A stretch of 64,000 bases of DNA from the NCBI GenBank assembly GCA_025757685.1, contig CP107220.1:1385501-1449500 (forward strand). Reading direction: 5' to 3'. Of this stretch, positions 18,160 to 26,064 are shown piece by piece (position 1 is the stretch's first letter; every line of letters starts with the position of its first letter). Source of the stretch: Oscillospiraceae bacterium. Lineage in GTDB: Bacteria; Bacillota; Clostridia; Oscillospirales; Acutalibacteraceae. The notes beneath the pieces were generated by a model. It made no database searches. It saw nothing but the letters and a program-made list of their open reading frames with translations, and had not been told where the DNA came from. The translations under genes and the position numbers were made by a program.

Positions 18160-19023
18160 CTATAATGCTGTGGTAAAGGTGTAGCCCTGGCTGCGGATAC
18201 TGTCAATGGCCTGACCTAAAATCTCCGCATTGGTGGGACTGACGGCATGAAGTAGGAAGATGGCGCCCGGGTGGGTGCTCTCTGTCACCTTTTGCAGCGC
18301 CGCTGCCGGTTCCGCCACATTTTGGGTATCCCAATCTGCATAGGCAAAGCTCCAAAAGATACTCTTGTAGCCCAGCTCCTGTGCCAGCGCCAGCGTGTCC
18401 TCGCTAAACTCCCCCTTTGGAAAGCGGAAGTAAGTCATCTTGTACTGATAATTCTTCTCCATATACCGGTGCAGCACGGTGATCTCCTCTGTGGCTGCCG
18501 CGCGGGTCACCTCGTCCATAGTCAGGTGGCGATAGGTGTGGTTGCCCACTACATGACCCTCGGCAATCATGCGCTTGATCAGCGCCGGGTTTTGGCTGGC
18601 AAAGTCATAGGTCACAAAGAATATAGCATGGACTTGCTTCTCCTTTAGCGTGTCCAATATCTTGCCGCTGTATCCGTTCTCATACCCCTCGTCAAAGGTC
18701 AGGCACAACTGCTTTTTATTGTCCAGCAAGAAGCGAGCGTCCAGCGCGCCAAACTGCTTTTGCAGCCGTTCCGGCTCCTGCGGTCTGGCGTGGTCGGTAA
18801 TGTTGCCCGGCCCCCACACCACCTTTTCCTTGCTGTAACTGCGGCTGCCCACATTGGTGGGGCGCACGGTGGTGTCCGCCGTCTTGGTCGCAGTGGTGGC
18901 AGAGGTGGTACTGGTGCCCGGATCGCCGGTTTGGTTCTCATTCTTTGCATTGCCCCGGCAGCCGGTAAACAGTACGGTGATCAGCGCTAAAGCCAGCAGC
19001 AAACTGCTGCATTTTTTGAGCAT
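18160..19023 (-). CDS. pdaA: PdaA-like polysaccharide deacetylase lipoprotein
   Basis: A 287-aa NodB-type deacetylase resembling delta-lactam-biosynthetic de-N-acetylase PdaA (TIGR02884), which trims muramic acid so that spore-cortex muramic delta-lactam can form. Motif 1 is LTFDEGYENG (Asp111), with the Glu typical of PdaA in place of the second Asp; motif 2 is GNHTYRH (His162, His166); FRFPKGEFSE and LLHAVSP complete the active site. Unlike Bacillus PdaA it carries a lipobox, LFTGC (Cys22), and a Thr-rich linker (about 35-55). The ATG at 19023 has GGGGAG upstream; a Met at 19074 is less likely. The spore protein gene at 25519 fits a spore former. No cwlD is seen here. Confidence 0.85.
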   Translation of the reverse strand: MLKKCSSLLLALALITVLFTGCRGNAKNENQTGDPGTSTTSATTATKTADTTVRPTNVGSRSYSKEKVVWGPGNITDHARPQEPERLQKQFGALDARFLLDNKKQLCLTFDEGYENGYSGKILDTLKEKQVHAIFFVTYDFASQNPALIKRMIAEGHVVGNHTYRHLTMDEVTRAAATEEITVLHRYMEKNYQYKMTYFRFPKGEFSEDTLALAQELGYKSIFWSFAYADWDTQNVAEPAAALQKVTESTHPGAIFLLHAVSPTNAEILGQAIDSIRSQGYTFTTAL

Positions 19024-19124
19024 AAAAAACTCCCCTTTCAGCAATAGGTTGTGCTGAAAAGGGAGCAAATTCACCTGTTAAATTTTGATTAGCGAAAATT
19101 GGCGATGTTTGCAAAAACTGCAAA

Positions 19125-19859
19125 TCATTCGTTAATAATATTCCACCCGGCGCGCAAAATGCCCTCATCCTTGCCAATGCGGTTAAGTACATTCTCAATG
19201 GCCTCATCGTTCTTCTTGGCGGCAGACACATAAGCGCGGATTTTGGTATTGCCGTCGTCCGTCTCCGAGGACTCCAAATTGTGCAAAATAATATCCCGCG
19301 CGTCCTTCAAAGCACTCATTAAATGGGCGCGAATATCCACCTCAAAGTTATCCAAACAGGTCACTGAGATTTTGTACATACACTCATCTTTGGCCCGCTT
19401 TTCTTTATCATAGCTGCGCAGCTTGTTAATCTTGTTGCTTAGCGGATGCAGCACCAGGTGCATCACCACCACAACCGCTGCCACAATCACCGCATACAGC
19501 ACCTTGGGCAGGGTGCACAGAATGCCGATGGCCGCCGTGGTCCAAATGGTAGCGGCAGTGGACAGCCCGCGAATGTTGGTGCCGTCCCGCAAAATCAGGC
19601 CGGCGCCTAAAAAGCCCACACCGCTGACCACCTGGGCAGCCACACGGGTCAGGTCCGTGTTGTCCTGGTGGATCACAAAGGAAAACGCCGTGTAGGCATA
19701 CGCCCCCACACACACGATCACATTGGTAAGTATACCCGCCTGGTGCTTGGTCCACTGGCGCTCCAGGCCTACAAAGAAGCCCAGAATAATGGCCAGCGCC
19801 AGTCGAATGGAAAACCCGGACAACGCCGTAATATCCATCAAATGCGCATAGCGTTCCAT
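19125..19859 (-). CDS. MgtC/SapB family membrane protein
   Basis: A 244-aa protein. The N-terminal half has about four or five membrane segments with the MgtC signature: RLALAIILGFFVGLERQ near 18-34, GFLGAGLI and NIRGLSTAATIWTTAAIG near 90-115. The C-terminal half (about 145-244) is soluble and ACT-like. MgtC proteins are connected with magnesium starvation and with F-type ATPase regulation in pathogens; in ordinary Clostridia the role is unclear. Only 6 nt separate it from the end of prfB, so it is cotranscribed with it. The pdaA gene follows about 100 nt later. Confidence 0.9.
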   Translation of the reverse strand: MERYAHLMDITALSGFSIRLALAIILGFFVGLERQWTKHQAGILTNVIVCVGAYAYTAFSFVIHQDNTDLTRVAAQVVSGVGFLGAGLILRDGTNIRGLSTAATIWTTAAIGILCTLPKVLYAVIVAAVVVVMHLVLHPLSNKINKLRSYDKEKRAKDECMYKISVTCLDNFEVDIRAHLMSALKDARDIILHNLESSETDDGNTKIRAYVSAAKKNDEAIENVLNRIGKDEGILRAGWNIINE

Positions 19860-19865
19860 TTTAAA

Positions 19866-20996
19866 TTAAGCCTCCGCTTTCTCTTCTGCCTCCTGGGCAG
19901 ATTTTTGTTTTAAGTAAGCATTGATAAAGCCGTCAATATCCCCATCCATCACGGCGGTGATATTGCCCATCTCGAACCCGGTACGGTGATCCTTGGCCAG
20001 GGTATAGGGCATAAATACATAGGAACGAATTTGGGAGCCCCAGGCAATCTCTTTTTGATCGCCCTTAATGTCCTCAATGCGTTCCAAATTCTCCCGCTCT
20101 TTGATCTCCACCAGCTTGGACTTGAGCATACGCATGGCCACTTCCCGGTTTTGGTGCTGGCTGCGCTCAATCTGGCAGCTGACCACGATCCCGGTGGGAA
20201 TATGGGTCAAGCGCACGGCAGAGGAGGTCTTGTTGACCTTTTGACCGCCGGCACCGGAAGCACGGTACACATCCATCTTAATATCTTCTTCACGGATCTC
20301 CACATTCACATCGTCGTCAATCTCCGGCATCACTTCAACGGACGCAAAGGAGGTATGCCGCCGACCGGAAGAGTCAAAGGGAGACACCCGCACCAAGCGG
20401 TGAATACCCATCTCGCCTTTTAAATAACCGTAGGCGTTCTCGCCCTCTACTAAAATCGTGGCGCTCTTAATCCCCGCCACATCGCCGTCCAGATAATCCA
20501 GCGTAGACACCTTGTAGCCATGGCGCTCGCCCCAGCGGTTGTACATACGAAAGAGCATTTCCGCCCAGTCCTGCGCCTCCGTACCGCCGGCACCGGCGTG
20601 GAAGGTCAGCAAGGCGTTTTTGCCGTCAAACTCGCCGCTGAGCAGGGTGGACAGGGTCATATCTTCAACGCGCGTTTCAATATCCTTAACAGAGGCGGTG
20701 CAGTCGTCCAGCAGGGACAGATCGCCCTCCTCGTCCGCCAGTTCAATCATCACCAGCGCGTCCTCATAGTCGCTTTTCAGGCTCTCATAGCCGGTGACCT
20801 TGGCCTTTAAGGAACCGATCTTTTGCATCACCTTTTGGCTGTTCTCCATATCGTCCCAAAAGTCCGGGGCGGCGCTCTCTTTCTCCAGCACCTCCACCTC
20901 GGCCTTTAAGCTGTCAATGGCCAGGGCTTCCTTTAAGTTTTCAATGGGCTTCTCGCTGTCCAGCAGCCGCAGCCGCAGTTCTTCAAATTCTACCAT
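19866..20996 (-). CDS. prfB: Peptide chain release factor 2, without programmed frameshift
   Basis: RF2, which releases nascent chains at UGA and UAA. The decoding tripeptide is present in VSPFDSSGRRHTSFAS, and the catalytic GGQ in SGAGGQKVNKTSSAVRLTH. Length is 376 aa from ATG 20996, which has GGAG 7 nt upstream; a GTG at 21002 is the alternative. In many bacteria the reading frame is broken near codon 25 by a UGA that needs a +1 shift. Here the corresponding stretch (LKEALAIDSLKAEVE) is continuous with no in-frame UGA and no CUU-UGA slippery site. It is followed by mgtC in an operon. Confidence 0.96.
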   Translation of the reverse strand: MVEFEELRLRLLDSEKPIENLKEALAIDSLKAEVEVLEKESAAPDFWDDMENSQKVMQKIGSLKAKVTGYESLKSDYEDALVMIELADEEGDLSLLDDCTASVKDIETRVEDMTLSTLLSGEFDGKNALLTFHAGAGGTEAQDWAEMLFRMYNRWGERHGYKVSTLDYLDGDVAGIKSATILVEGENAYGYLKGEMGIHRLVRVSPFDSSGRRHTSFASVEVMPEIDDDVNVEIREEDIKMDVYRASGAGGQKVNKTSSAVRLTHIPTGIVVSCQIERSQHQNREVAMRMLKSKLVEIKERENLERIEDIKGDQKEIAWGSQIRSYVFMPYTLAKDHRTGFEMGNITAVMDGDIDGFINAYLKQKSAQEAEEKAEA

Positions 20997-21046
20997 ATCC
21001 ACGCTCCGTGCAGTTCTCTGTATAAATTTATGATTATAACTGTAAT

Positions 21047-21075
21047 ATTATATATAAATCTCTGCTGCATTGCAA
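21047..21075 (-). promoter_or_regulatory. Promoter of prfB-mgtC
   Basis: On the minus strand TTGCAA (21070-21075) and TATAAT (21047-21052) are spaced by 17 nt, about 50 nt upstream of the prfB ATG. Confidence 0.65.
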
Positions 21076-21166
21076 GGGCTTTACCGCTGATTTTACACCC
21101 GGGCACGGATTTTTGGCGGAATTGACGGTGCTTTCACACTTTGTTTAAGATATTTTAACCAAATCG

Positions 21167-21196
21167 TTGATTTATTGTGATAATCTAATGTATAAT
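21167..21196 (+). promoter_or_regulatory. Promoter of the 21229-25417 operon
   Basis: TTGATT (21167-21172), 18-nt spacer, perfect TATAAT (21191-21196), about 32 nt before the ATG at 21229. It is divergent from the prfB promoter. Confidence 0.65.
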
Positions 21197-21228
21197 GATA
21201 AGAAAGCATATAGATCGAGGTACACAAA

Positions 21229-22227
21229 ATGGCTTTGTATGAAAACAACAGCTGCCCGGTCTGCGGCAAGCAGTTCCAGCCGGGTGACGATATTGTTACC
21301 TGCCCGGAATGCGGCACACCCCATCACCGGGCGTGCTACCGGGAGCTGGGGCACTGCGCCCACCAGGCACTACACGGTGATGGATATACCTTTACCCCGG
21401 CGGATCCGCCTGCGGAGCAAAAATCAAGCGCGCCTGCCGACGATACCCACACCGCTGCCCCGGAGCAAAAAAAGAAATGCGTGGCCTGCAATGCCGAGCT
21501 GGACGGAGACGCCGTCTTTTGCACCCACTGCGGCGCTCGACAACCGGGTGCCGGCGAAAAGTATCGCCCGCCGATCCTGCAGGATACGACACCGGATCCC
21601 AGTCAATACCCGGGCACCATCGAGGGTGAAGCGGCCGCCGATGTGGCAGCGGTGGTACGCACCAACACCGGCTACTTCCTTTCCCGGTTCAGACGGAATA
21701 AAAAGGTCGGATGGAACTGGGCGGCCTTTCTCTTTGGCCCCTACTACCTGTTCTTCCGCAAAATGTATAAAGAGGGCACGGCGGCGCTGGCCATTCGCTT
21801 TGCCGCGTCACTGATTGTGCAGGGCGCCTACGCCAGCCAATTTGCCAAGCTCACCGACTTTATGAGCACCAACTACACTGCCCTTATGCAGGGCAAAATG
21901 CAACCGGACGCAGCGCTGGTGGAGCCCTTATACCCGGCTGTAGCCATCATGATGGGCGTAGGGCTGGCGATCCACCTGGTGATCGCCCTGTTTGCCAATC
22001 GTCTGTACCACAGAAAAGTATTTACCGTGCTACAAACGGTGGATGATCGACTGCAGGACGGCGCCATCTTTCGTCAAGCGCCTATGCTACCGGAGCAAAT
22101 GCGTCTGACCCAGGATGAAATGCGCCGCATGTATCTGTCCAAAATGGGCGGCACCAGCGTGTTTGCGCCAATTATGGCGTTTCTAATCTTGGATATGATC
22201 TCCGGACTGCTGTCCAGCATATTGTAA
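21229..22227 (+). CDS. Zinc-ribbon/RING-like membrane protein (DUF2628-like)
   Basis: A 332-aa protein of unknown function. The N-terminus is a treble-clef or prokaryotic RING-like zinc site: CPVCGKQF, CPECGTPHHRACY and a Cys-His pair near residue 40. A second zinc ribbon (CVACNAELD ... CTHCGARQP, about 84-104) follows a Pro/Ala-rich linker. The C-terminal half has FLSRFRRNKKVGWNWAAFLFGPYYLFFRKMYKEG, the pattern seen in DUF2628 membrane proteins, then three or four hydrophobic segments up to the end. It is probably an integral membrane protein with the zinc modules in the cytoplasm. It heads an operon with galU, 24 nt downstream. The domain call is by eye. Confidence 0.8.
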   Translation: MALYENNSCPVCGKQFQPGDDIVTCPECGTPHHRACYRELGHCAHQALHGDGYTFTPADPPAEQKSSAPADDTHTAAPEQKKKCVACNAELDGDAVFCTHCGARQPGAGEKYRPPILQDTTPDPSQYPGTIEGEAAADVAAVVRTNTGYFLSRFRRNKKVGWNWAAFLFGPYYLFFRKMYKEGTAALAIRFAASLIVQGAYASQFAKLTDFMSTNYTALMQGKMQPDAALVEPLYPAVAIMMGVGLAIHLVIALFANRLYHRKVFTVLQTVDDRLQDGAIFRQAPMLPEQMRLTQDEMRRMYLSKMGGTSVFAPIMAFLILDMISGLLSSIL

Positions 22228-22251
22228 AAATACCGAACGAGGAAAAGAAAA

Positions 22252-23124
22252 ATGAAAATTAAAAAAGCAATCATTCCCGCAGCAGGGCTGGGCACGCGCG
22301 TGCTCCCCGCTTCCAAAGCCGTGCCCAAGGAAATGCTCAACATTGTGGATAAACCCGCCATTCAGTACATCGTAGAGGAGGCGTTCGCCGCCGGGATCGA
22401 GGATGTGCTGATCATCACCAACCGGGGCAAGGGGGTTATTGAGGACCACTTTGACCACGCGGTAGAGCTGGAGCACAAGCTCTCTGGGGATCCAAATAAG
22501 GCGGATCTGTATCGAGACGTGCTGCAATGCTCTCAAATGGGCAATATTTATTTTATCCGCCAAAAGGAGACCAAGGGTCTGGGTCACGCGGTGCTGTGCG
22601 CCAAGAACTTTGTAGGTAACGAGCCTTTTGCGGTGCTGTATGGGGACGATGTAATCATCAGCGACGACCCGGTCACCGGCCAGCTTTGCCGCGCCTATGA
22701 GAAATACGGCAAGGGCGCTGTTGGCGTAAAGGAAGTGCCCACGGCGGATATTACCAAATACTGCTCCCTGGCGGTTGCGCCGCTGGAGGGCAACTGCTTT
22801 ACCTGCACGGATATGATCGAAAAGCCCCGGCCGGAGCAGGTAATGAGCAACTACTCCATTCTGGGCCGGGTGGTGCTGCCTCCCTCTATTTTTGAGATTT
22901 TGGAGCACACCCCCAACGGCGCCGGCGGCGAATTGCAGTTGACGGACGCCATGCGCACCCTGGCGCGGCAAGAGGGCGTAGTGGCTGTGGACTACAACGG
23001 CACCCGCTACGATATGGGCAACAAATTCGGCATTTTGCAGGCCAATATTGAGGTAGGTCTGCAGCACCCGGAGACCGGTGCCCGCCTGAAAGAATACATC
23101 AAGAACTTAGCAAAGGAACTTTAA
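22252..23124 (+). CDS. galU: UTP--glucose-1-phosphate uridylyltransferase
   Basis: UDP-glucose pyrophosphorylase, 290 aa, the normal length. The signature IPAAGLGTRVLPASKAVPKEMLNIVDKPA lies at residues 8-36, VLYGDDVI near 127, the sugar-binding GVKEVPTADITKYC near 157, and EKPRPEQVMSNYSILGRVVL near 188. UDP-glucose feeds surface polysaccharide and glycolipid synthesis, so the product serves the polymer clusters further along the window. It is distinct from the ADP-glucose route of the glg operon. AGGAAAAG precedes the ATG, and the next gene begins 5 nt after its stop. Confidence 0.96.
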   Translation: MKIKKAIIPAAGLGTRVLPASKAVPKEMLNIVDKPAIQYIVEEAFAAGIEDVLIITNRGKGVIEDHFDHAVELEHKLSGDPNKADLYRDVLQCSQMGNIYFIRQKETKGLGHAVLCAKNFVGNEPFAVLYGDDVIISDDPVTGQLCRAYEKYGKGAVGVKEVPTADITKYCSLAVAPLEGNCFTCTDMIEKPRPEQVMSNYSILGRVVLPPSIFEILEHTPNGAGGELQLTDAMRTLARQEGVVAVDYNGTRYDMGNKFGILQANIEVGLQHPETGARLKEYIKNLAKEL

Positions 23125-23129
23125 TACTT

Positions 23130-23753
23130 ATGATCAAACTGGAACGCACTTCCGTCACCAATTTTGACAATGCCATGCGCGGTGCCCGCAATCCCATGAA
23201 CTCCTGGGGTCGTTACGACTCCTACTATGACGAAGACGGCAACTTTGTCTTTGGTCCCAACGATCTGAGCCTGGCCAAGCGCCTGTGCAAGGCCGGCACC
23301 GACCACCGCAAATTCATTCGTATGATCTTTGTCACCGTGGATGTAACCGCCCCCATGTACTGGTGGAAAGAGTATGACACCTACAAGGTGGGGACCGTTG
23401 CCAATTCCACCTCCACCATGCACAAAATTGCCTCCAAGCCCTTTGAGTTGGCGGATTTCTCCGTAGATCACATGGATCAGCGGGGGCTGGACGCAATGGA
23501 AAAGGTAATCCGCACCCTGGAGCAGCTGCGTCTGGAATACCTGGAGACCAAGGACAAACAGACCTGGTACACCATGATCCAGCTGCTACCCAGCTCCTAT
23601 AACCAAATGCGCACCTGTACGCTAAACTATGAGACCTTAGCCAATATTTATTTTGCCCGCCGCAGCCATAAACTGGAGGAGTGGCACACCTATTGCGACT
23701 GGGCGCTGGAGCTGCCTTACTTTAAGACCCTGATTGCAGATACAAAGGACTGA
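23130..23753 (+). CDS. Conserved protein, possible remote ThyX-like fold
   Basis: A 207-aa soluble protein. It belongs to a group I recall from Clostridia and their phages, marked by RNPMNSW at the N-terminus, a central AGTDHRKFIRMIFVTVDVTAP and the block YWWKEYDTYKVGTVANSTST ending in MH. The order H-x-x-F, a beta strand, then N-x-x-S-x-x-H recalls the flavin-dependent thymidylate synthase ThyX, but the RHRxxS motif needed for ThyX activity is not there. If related, it is a divergent form; the resemblance is inference from pattern only. It lies 5 nt after galU and just before a CPBP protease gene. Function unknown. Confidence 0.75.
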   Translation: MIKLERTSVTNFDNAMRGARNPMNSWGRYDSYYDEDGNFVFGPNDLSLAKRLCKAGTDHRKFIRMIFVTVDVTAPMYWWKEYDTYKVGTVANSTSTMHKIASKPFELADFSVDHMDQRGLDAMEKVIRTLEQLRLEYLETKDKQTWYTMIQLLPSSYNQMRTCTLNYETLANIYFARRSHKLEEWHTYCDWALELPYFKTLIADTKD

Positions 23754-23760
23754 CAACACC

Positions 23761-24927
23761 ATGAACCAACAATACGATCCGTTCGGCAGACCCACAAACG
23801 GCGCTGTGCCGCCCAATAACGGTCAAACGCCGCCCGGTCAAAACCCCTACAATAACTACAACAATCCCGGCGGTTATCCGCCCCCGGGCACCGGCTACCG
23901 ACCGCCGTATGGCACCTATGGGCAGGACCCTCGGCAGGCTGCCTACTTTCAGCGGGAGAACCGGCGTCGCCTGGCGCTGCGCTCCCAAAAGCAGGAATTG
24001 CGCCGCTTTGGCAACTGCATTGGACTGGCGATTTTAGCCTACTTCATCTTACAACTGCTGTTTTCCCAGCTGCTATCTGTATTGCACCTGAAGGATATCT
24101 ATGAAGGCTCAACGGTTTTTCAAAGCTGCTTTAGCCTGCTGTTCATCTCCGTTTGCAGCGTGGCGGTTCCCTTTGGCGTAATGGCACTGATCAACCGCCG
24201 CCGCTACACCGGTCCGGTGATCCCCACCCGCTCCCTGCGCCCCGGTCAAATGGCGTTATGGGTCAGTTTTGGTATGCTGTGTTGCGTGGGTGCCAACTTT
24301 GCGGTCACCTTTGGAGTGATCCCGCTGTTTAAGGCCTTTGGCTATGGGCTGACCTCCAACAGCGCCGGCGATCCCACCTCCGTTTTTGCCTGCGTGATCG
24401 CCTTAATCGGCACGGCCATCGTACCGGCTATTTGTGAGGAATTCGCCATGCGATGCTGCTGCGTACAATTGCTGCGCAAATATGGCAATGGCTTTGCGGT
24501 GCTGAGCATCAGCATCGTATTCGGCCTGCTCCATGGCAATGTGATCCAATTTGTCTTTGCTTTTTTGGTGGGCCTGATTTTGGGCTATATCACCGTCAAA
24601 ACCGACAGCGTAGTGCCTGCGATTCTGGTGCACGCACTGAATAACGGTATGTCCGTAGTCGCCAGCATTGTGCGCTACGCTGCCACCGACACGGCCGCCG
24701 ACTCCGTCACCGTGGGTATGTATGTGTTTTGGCTGCTGGTAGGCGCTGCCGCCACCATTTACCTACTGGTAAAAAAACAGCTGTACACCCCCAAAACCCA
24801 AGTTGCACCGAACCCGGAAGCCCCAACCTTTGGCCAGTGCATGGGCGCGTTTTTTGGCACCCCGGGTATGATCGTTTCCTTTATTCCGCTGATGGTATTG
24901 ACCATCTTTTCCATTCAAAAGCTGTGA
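23761..24927 (+). CDS. CPBP-family intramembrane metalloprotease
   Basis: A 388-aa membrane protein. The first 65 residues are a Pro/Gly/Asn/Tyr-rich cytoplasmic stretch (NNGQTPPGQNPYNNYNNPGG). About eight hydrophobic segments follow. The CPBP (Abi/Rce1-like) signature is intact: EEFAMRCCCVQLLR (the EExxxR motif), FGLLHGN, and HALNNG near the next helix, giving the Glu-Glu, His and His/Asn active-site set. Such proteins are intramembrane endopeptidases; in Gram-positives many accompany bacteriocin immunity, but no bacteriocin gene is seen here. The Met at 23761 begins the natural N-terminus; an upstream in-frame start at 23734 overlaps the preceding gene. Confidence 0.88.
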   Translation: MNQQYDPFGRPTNGAVPPNNGQTPPGQNPYNNYNNPGGYPPPGTGYRPPYGTYGQDPRQAAYFQRENRRRLALRSQKQELRRFGNCIGLAILAYFILQLLFSQLLSVLHLKDIYEGSTVFQSCFSLLFISVCSVAVPFGVMALINRRRYTGPVIPTRSLRPGQMALWVSFGMLCCVGANFAVTFGVIPLFKAFGYGLTSNSAGDPTSVFACVIALIGTAIVPAICEEFAMRCCCVQLLRKYGNGFAVLSISIVFGLLHGNVIQFVFAFLVGLILGYITVKTDSVVPAILVHALNNGMSVVASIVRYAATDTAADSVTVGMYVFWLLVGAAATIYLLVKKQLYTPKTQVAPNPEAPTFGQCMGAFFGTPGMIVSFIPLMVLTIFSIQKL

Positions 24928-24931
24928 TTTT

Positions 24932-25417
24932 ATGACAACGGATCAACAATTTATGTCCCGGGCGCTGGAACTGGCCCGGCAGGCCGCGCTGGAGGGTGAA
25001 GTACCCGTTGGCGCCGTGGTGGTGCTGGACGGCCGGATCATCGGCGAGGGACGCAACCGGCGAGAAAAGAGCCGCAACGCCTTGTCCCATGCAGAATTAG
25101 AGGCCATTGACGCTGCCTGCAAAGCCTTAAACGGCTGGCGATTGTGGCAATGTGATTTATATGTCACATTGGAGCCTTGCCCCATGTGCGCCGGTGCCAT
25201 CATCAATGCCCGCCTGCGCCGGGTGATCTACGGCACCGCGGACCCTAAGGCCGGGTCCTTTGGCTCCGTGATCGACTTTAATTCCCTGCCCTATAACCAC
25301 AAGCCGGAACTGGTGTCCGGTGTGCTGCAAGTGGAATGTGCCGGCGTGCTCAGCGACTTCTTTGCCACCCTTCGGGCTCGCCGCAAAGCAGAGTCCGCAA
25401 CCAAAACAGAATCATAA
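24932..25417 (+). CDS. tadA: tRNA-specific adenosine deaminase TadA
   Basis: Converts A34 to inosine in tRNA-Arg(ACG), an essential wobble modification. At 161 aa it has family length. The zinc/catalytic residues are HAELEAID (His ligand, Glu proton shuttle, near residue 53) and PCPMCAGAIINARL (two Cys ligands, near 85). The N-terminal MSRALELARQAALEGEVPVGAVVV is typical. It starts 4 nt after the CPBP gene, closing the operon, and is followed by a terminator. Confidence 0.94.
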   Translation: MTTDQQFMSRALELARQAALEGEVPVGAVVVLDGRIIGEGRNRREKSRNALSHAELEAIDAACKALNGWRLWQCDLYVTLEPCPMCAGAIINARLRRVIYGTADPKAGSFGSVIDFNSLPYNHKPELVSGVLQVECAGVLSDFFATLRARRKAESATKTES

Positions 25418-25462
25418 AAAAAAACACGGAAGCACCGTTTGGCGCCTCCGTGCCTTTTTTTT
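25416..25462. terminator. Bidirectional terminator between tadA and the SASP gene
   Basis: CACGGA...TCCGTG hairpin flanked by nine As on the left and eight Ts on the right, so a U-run follows the stem on either strand. It lies between the convergent tadA and spore protein genes. A second GC-rich hairpin (25480-25500, GAGCCG...CGGCTC) lies closer to the SASP stop but lacks a U-run. Confidence 0.8.
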
Positions 25463-25518
25463 GCGGCTTACGCCGCCGGGAGCCGCCCTGCACGCGGCTC
25501 AGTTCTACATTTGTCCGC

Positions 25519-25710
25519 TTATTTCATGGACTCTTCGTAGGCCTTGATCATTTTCTTAACCATCTGGCCGCCTACGGAACCGGCCTGCTTAGAAGTCAGG
25601 TCGCCGTTGTAGCCCTGCTTCAGATTTACGCCCACTTCAGAAGCAGCTTCCATCTTAAAACGGTTCAGGGCTTCCTTAGCCTCGGGCACAACACTCTTGT
25701 TGCTTGCCAT
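25519..25710 (-). CDS. Alpha/beta-type small acid-soluble spore protein
   Basis: A 63-aa DNA-binding spore protein that coats and protects spore DNA from UV and heat. The family signature is clear: EALNRFKMEAASEVGV at about 12-27, with the germination-protease-type cleavage context, and the second helix SKQAGSVGGQMVKKMI. AAGGAG lies upstream of the ATG. It is monocistronic. The upstream region contains CATACACTA on the minus strand, which loosely resembles the sigma-G/sigma-F -10 element, but no clear matching -35 is seen. This gene is direct evidence that the organism, or its recent ancestors, can sporulate. Confidence 0.95.
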   Translation of the reverse strand: MASNKSVVPEAKEALNRFKMEAASEVGVNLKQGYNGDLTSKQAGSVGGQMVKKMIKAYEESMK

Positions 25711-26064
25711 TGCGAATACACTCCTTTTTCGTAAACTTGCGTTTGCACCAATAGTGTATGTGTCGCAAAGACAAATAAAACTGAAAAATTTTTACAGTTG
25801 GCTGGCAACGAAGCGTTTCGTTTTGCCATCTGTTTTTTTATTTTTGTACAAATGACGCAGTCGCGCATTCGCCGGGAAACATTTGTTGTAATCCCACCCG
25901 GAGAGCGGCCGGAAGGGATAACCCACCGCTTTCTCGCTTAAATGCCCGCGGCGCTACGGCAAGTGCACGGTGCTAAAGTTGATGATGTGCTTATGAAATG
26001 CACGGCGGCGGAGTCAAAAGACTCCGCCGCCATATTGTACGCATTCTTTTTTCCGTTTATCTGA
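25711..26064. other. Intergenic region with several hairpins, no supported gene
   Basis: Besides the spore protein promoter it holds a hairpin at about 25803-25827 (GGCAACGAA / TTCGTTTTGCC) followed by a T-run on the plus strand, although no plus-strand gene lies just upstream. A second structured tract is at about 25905-25945 (GAGAGCGG...CCGCTTTCTC enclosing GGG-ATAA-CCC). I could not match either to a known RNA. Confidence 0.4.
26004..26031 (-). terminator. Terminator-like hairpin after the PASTA protein gene
   Basis: A perfect 12-bp GC-rich stem (GGCGGCGGAGTC / GACTCCGCCGCC) with an AAAA loop, about 34 nt beyond the stop of the minus-strand PASTA gene. The following minus-strand sequence is only weakly T-rich, so efficiency is uncertain. 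Confidence 0.55.
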
